Below are positions 61,675 to 64,000 of a stretch of 64,000 nt of DNA, piece after piece. Made by a program: the position numbers and the translations under genes. The notes below the pieces were generated by a model. That model saw only the letters and a list, made by a program, of their open reading frames with translations, did not search any database and was not told the DNA's origin. The stretch is from Streptomyces sp. NBC_00247. GTDB lineage: Bacteria; Actinomycetota; Actinomycetes; Streptomycetales; Streptomycetaceae. The stretch spans positions 3,864,001 to 3,928,000 of the forward strand of contig NZ_CP108093.1 of the NCBI RefSeq assembly GCF_036188265.1, read 5' to 3'. Each line of letters starts with the position of its first letter. Position 1 is the stretch's first letter.

Positions 61675-61975
61675 GGGTCGCTCCTTCCTCGGCGGTCCTT
61701 CGGTCGCGCTCCCCGCCCGGCTGTGCGAACCGCGGTGCGAGCCGCGCCGCGTGCGACGTTGCGGATGCGTACGGCGGTGCGTACCGCGATGCGTACGGCC
61801 GGCGGGATGCGCTCATGGGTTCGCGTGCCCGCGAACACGGCCTTCACACACGCGTTCTGCGAACACCCGTGGGGCTGAGGAGCTGAGGAGCTGAGGGGCT
61901 GAGGGACTGTGGACTCGGGGACCGGGGCCGACAACTCCGTTGACGTCCTGTCCCCCGCACGGTTCTCATGCCGCC
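61675..61975. other. Intergenic region with CG-rich imperfect repeats
   Basis: 301 bp without a gene. GCGGTGCGTACCGC-like units recur at about 61720-61810, and an 8-bp repeat lies at 61874-61905. Confidence 0.4.
61874..61905. repeat. 8-bp tandem repeat GCTGAGGA x4
   Basis: Four units in the spacer (two exact, two with the last base changed to G). Confidence 0.9.
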
Positions 61976-62443
61976 ATGAGCGAACTCCACGTCCACGCCG
62001 TGTCCGACGACCTCCTCGCCGAGGAGTGGCGGAGCGTCCACAACCTGATCGTCCCGACCGCGCCCCTCACCGCCGACGAGGTACGGGAACGGCGTACCCG
62101 CAACCTGCTGTTCGTCGCGCGGGCGGCGGGCGTGGTGGCCGGCTGCTCCACGGTGCGTCCGCCGACCGTCGGCGAGGGGGTGGCCACGGTGATCGCGCGC
62201 ATCCTCCCGGAGTGCCGGAAGCGGGGCTTCGGTACGGCCCTTTACGCACACGGGCTCGCGCTGGCGCGGGAGTCGGGCGCGAGGACCATCGAGACCGTGG
62301 TGCTGGGAAGCAACACGGAGGGGCTGGAGTTCGCGCGGGCGCGAGGGTTCGTGGAAGTGGAGACGTATCTGCTCCCGGGGGACACCATCCCCTTCGTCGA
62401 TCTCCGGCTGGCCGAGTCTCCGGCCGGGGGACCCGCGTCCTGA
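61976..62443 (+). CDS. GNAT family N-acetyltransferase
   Basis: A 155-aa GNAT (start ATG 61976). The acetyl-CoA loop is ECRKRGFGTALYAHGLALAR (about 79-98), followed by TVVLGSNTEGLEFARARGF. Substrate unknown. Confidence 0.85.
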   Translation: MSELHVHAVSDDLLAEEWRSVHNLIVPTAPLTADEVRERRTRNLLFVARAAGVVAGCSTVRPPTVGEGVATVIARILPECRKRGFGTALYAHGLALARESGARTIETVVLGSNTEGLEFARARGFVEVETYLLPGDTIPFVDLRLAESPAGGPAS

Positions 62444-62589
62444 AGTCCCCAGGAGGGCAGGCGTGGATACCCACTCCTGGATGAGTCCCGGCACTCATGT
62501 CCGACGGGTGCGGCGCGACGAGTATCGGTGCCACGGGGCGCAGCCGAGCGCGCCGTTCCCGCCAGGGACGACGATTCTGGAGAACCCTC

Positions 62590-63045
62590 ATGTCCCGACG
62601 TATCGCCCTGTCCGTGGCCGCCGGTGTGGTAGCCCTCGGAGGCGCCGGGGCTTTCGCCCTCGCGTACGCCGGTGAGCCGCAGCAGCCCACCCTCGCGCAC
62701 AGCACCGCTCGCTACGTCGCCCCGGACGGCGACCGGGACGGCTCGTTGACCTTCACCACGGACGTCACGGCGGCCGGGGGCGTGAAGCGCGTGAACGTGC
62801 TGGCCTGGCCGGCGGACTCGTCCCTCTCCGACACGCACCTGACCGAGAAGGACATGGCCTCCGTCGAGAAGGCCGTCTGCGAACCGTCCGGCGCGGACAC
62901 CGCGCACTGCACCTACCGGGTCGCCTTCACCCGTGAGGACGCCGACGAGGCGCCGCGCGGCCTCTGGCACGCCGCCGTGCTGGCCACCGCCGCGGACGGC
63001 ACCACGACGCTGGAGACCGAGGCCGCCGACTTCACGATCGGGTGA
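62590..63045 (+). CDS. Secreted DUF5707-like protein
   Basis: A 151-aa exported protein. The signal MSRRIALSVAAGVVALGGAG ends near ALAYAGEP. The mature part has one Cys pair (KAVCEPSG and HCTYRV, likely a disulfide) and a beta-sandwich look (GLWHAAVLATAADGTTTLE). It resembles DUF5707 proteins of Streptomyces, whose role is unknown. Confidence 0.75.
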   Translation: MSRRIALSVAAGVVALGGAGAFALAYAGEPQQPTLAHSTARYVAPDGDRDGSLTFTTDVTAAGGVKRVNVLAWPADSSLSDTHLTEKDMASVEKAVCEPSGADTAHCTYRVAFTREDADEAPRGLWHAAVLATAADGTTTLETEAADFTIG

Positions 63046-63094
63046 GTCCGTACGTACTCCCACCGTGTACTGCCCGCACGCGCTTCCCGCACGG

Positions 63095-63129
63095 CACGAG
63101 CCGCCCCTCGCGGAGAGGGGCGGCTCGTG
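63095..63129. terminator. Hairpin terminator between convergent genes
   Basis: A perfect 15-bp stem (63095-63109 with 63115-63129) with a GCGGA loop, between the DUF5707-like and PTS genes. Confidence 0.9.
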
Positions 63130-63152
63130 GTGCGAACCGGGGCCGTGGGTCC

Positions 63153-64000
63153 TCAGGCCTTCGCGGGCGTGGGTCGCTGACCCGGTTCCGGGGCTTCCGG
63201 GGCTTCCGGGGCTTCCGGGGCGCCCGGCGAGCCGGCGACCACCGTGGTCGTACCGGCACCCGCCGTCTCCTGGGACACGTTGAACTCGGCCAGCAGCTCC
63301 TTGCTGAAGCCGAAGCAGTACGTGGCGACGAACCCGGCTACGTAGCCGACGAGCAGCCCGCCCGCGTAGATCGCGATGGTGCCGCCGAGGCCGTGGTCGC
63401 CGTCCAGGAGCGGGAAGAGGGCCCAGCCGGAGGGGCCGATCGCGGTCGAGCCGACCGAGGTGCCGAGCTGGTTGAAGAGCCCGACGAAGGCGCCGCCGAA
63501 CGCGCCGCCGACGCACGCCGTGACGAACGGGCGGCCCAGCGGCAGCGAGACGCCGTAGATCAGCGGTTCGCCGACGCCCAGCAGACCGGCGGGCAGGGCC
63601 GACCGGATGGTGCGGCGGATCGACTCGTTGCGGGGGAGTCGTACGTACACGGCCATCGCCGCGCCGACCTGTCCGGCGCCCGCCATGGCGAGGATCGGCA
63701 GCAGCACGGTGTAGCCCTGCTGCTCGATCAGGGTGGTGTGGATCGGGATCAGCGCCTGGTGCAGACCGAGCATCACCAGCGGCAGGAAGAACCCGCCGAG
63801 CAGCAGGCCCGCGCCCGCGCCGCCGTGCGAGAGCAGCCAGTCGGCGGCCGTGCCGATGGCGGAGGAGACCTCGCCGGCCACGTACATCAGACCGAAGATC
63901 GTGACCAGCCCGGAGATCAGCACCGTGAGCGTCGGCGTGACCAGCACGTCCAGCGCCTCGGGCACCCAGCGGCGGCACCACTTCTCCACGTACACCGCGA
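63153..64000 (-). CDS. PTS system EIIC component, partial at window edge
   Basis: The C-terminal part (280 aa visible) of a membrane sugar permease of the PTS glucose/beta-glucoside class. It has the substrate region GGFFLPLVMLGLHQALIPIH (about 67-86) and GEPLIYGVSLPLGRPF, with about seven hydrophobic helices. The C-terminus ends in a low-complexity EAPEAPEAPEAP tail encoded by a 9-bp repeat (63186-63228). The visible first codon at 63995 is GTG within a longer frame that runs off the window; an EIIB domain may lie there. The sugar cannot be told. Confidence 0.88.
   Translation of the reverse strand, partial: AVYVEKWCRRWVPEALDVLVTPTLTVLISGLVTIFGLMYVAGEVSSAIGTAADWLLSHGGAGAGLLLGGFFLPLVMLGLHQALIPIHTTLIEQQGYTVLLPILAMAGAGQVGAAMAVYVRLPRNESIRRTIRSALPAGLLGVGEPLIYGVSLPLGRPFVTACVGGAFGGAFVGLFNQLGTSVGSTAIGPSGWALFPLLDGDHGLGGTIAIYAGGLLVGYVAGFVATYCFGFSKELLAEFNVSQETAGAGTTTVVAGSPGAPEAPEAPEAPEPGQRPTPAKA

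Overview
The window is a 64-kb piece of a Streptomyces (or very close relative) chromosome. GC is very high throughout, almost every codon ends in G or C, genes lie on both strands, and many start at GTG. Typical actinobacterial genes are present: an MsiK-type ATPase, a HbpS/SenS/SenR-like haem-redox set, a CdgB-type diguanylate cyclase, a DasR-type nagKA operon, a groEL with two CIRCE operators, and an ECF42-type sigma factor with its DGPF/YCII partner. From memory the gene order resembles the S. coelicolor SCO4240-SCO4300 core region; this was not checked.

Layout. 1-2776 (minus): the end of an operon of a PAPS-dependent sulfotransferase followed by cysC, cysD and cysN, with no cysH among them (cysN runs off the left edge). 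2929-6801: a dTDP-glucose-dehydratase-like gene, a DoxX membrane protein and a sugar nucleotidyltransferase. 6849-9039: a small exported protein, msiK and a tRNA-Thr(UGU) with its terminator. 9130-18817: mostly housekeeping and accessory enzymes (methyltransferase, RidA, cysteine-desulfurase-like enzyme, chloramphenicol-phosphotransferase-like kinase, HAD phosphatase, amine oxidase, rhomboid-like protein, APH-like kinase). 19037-22369: a large secreted GH31 glycosidase with two CBM35-like modules. 22601-30531: acetyltransferase, pentapeptide-repeat protein, the SenR/SenS pair with HbpS, an M1 peptidase, TerD and ArfB. 30619-34492: flavin reductase, CdgB-type GAF-PAS-GGDEF protein and a CBM35-like membrane protein. 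34568-38067: a hexose-kinase remnant, a GNAT, and nagK-nagA facing a DUF3263 gene across a DasR-type operator. 38143-42041: MarR, otsB, otsA, gpgS (trehalose and glucosylglycerate). 42171-46605: a SAM-I riboswitch, a threonine-synthase-like gene and a sulfur-carrier gene, then a cold-shock gene and groEL. 46786-54038: FabH-like/TetR pair, YCII/ECF42 pair, DNA-binding protein, lipoprotein, GNAT and a siderophore-interacting protein. 54039-55313: a gene-poor stretch holding a two-repeat type I-E CRISPR remnant. 55314-64000: SDR, several GNATs, a hemC paralogue, a protein with the N-terminal motif of contractile-injection-system cargo, a PRC-barrel protein, a DUF5707-like secreted protein and a truncated PTS EIIC.

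Most informative points. (1) A SAM-I riboswitch leads into a threonine-synthase-like gene and a MoaD/ThiS-like sulfur carrier. This points to homocysteine/methionine synthesis from O-phosphohomoserine rather than threonine synthesis. (2) A sulfotransferase is tied to its own PAPS supply genes. (3) There is an orphan candidate eCIS cargo protein. (4) A minimal CRISPR array has an isolated identical repeat half 32 kb away. (5) A perfect CRP-type palindrome lies upstream of the diguanylate cyclase gene. (6) Tandem repeats are unusually common, both between genes and in-frame within them. No insertion sequence, prophage or cas gene was seen. All functions rest on reading motifs by eye; no database search was run.
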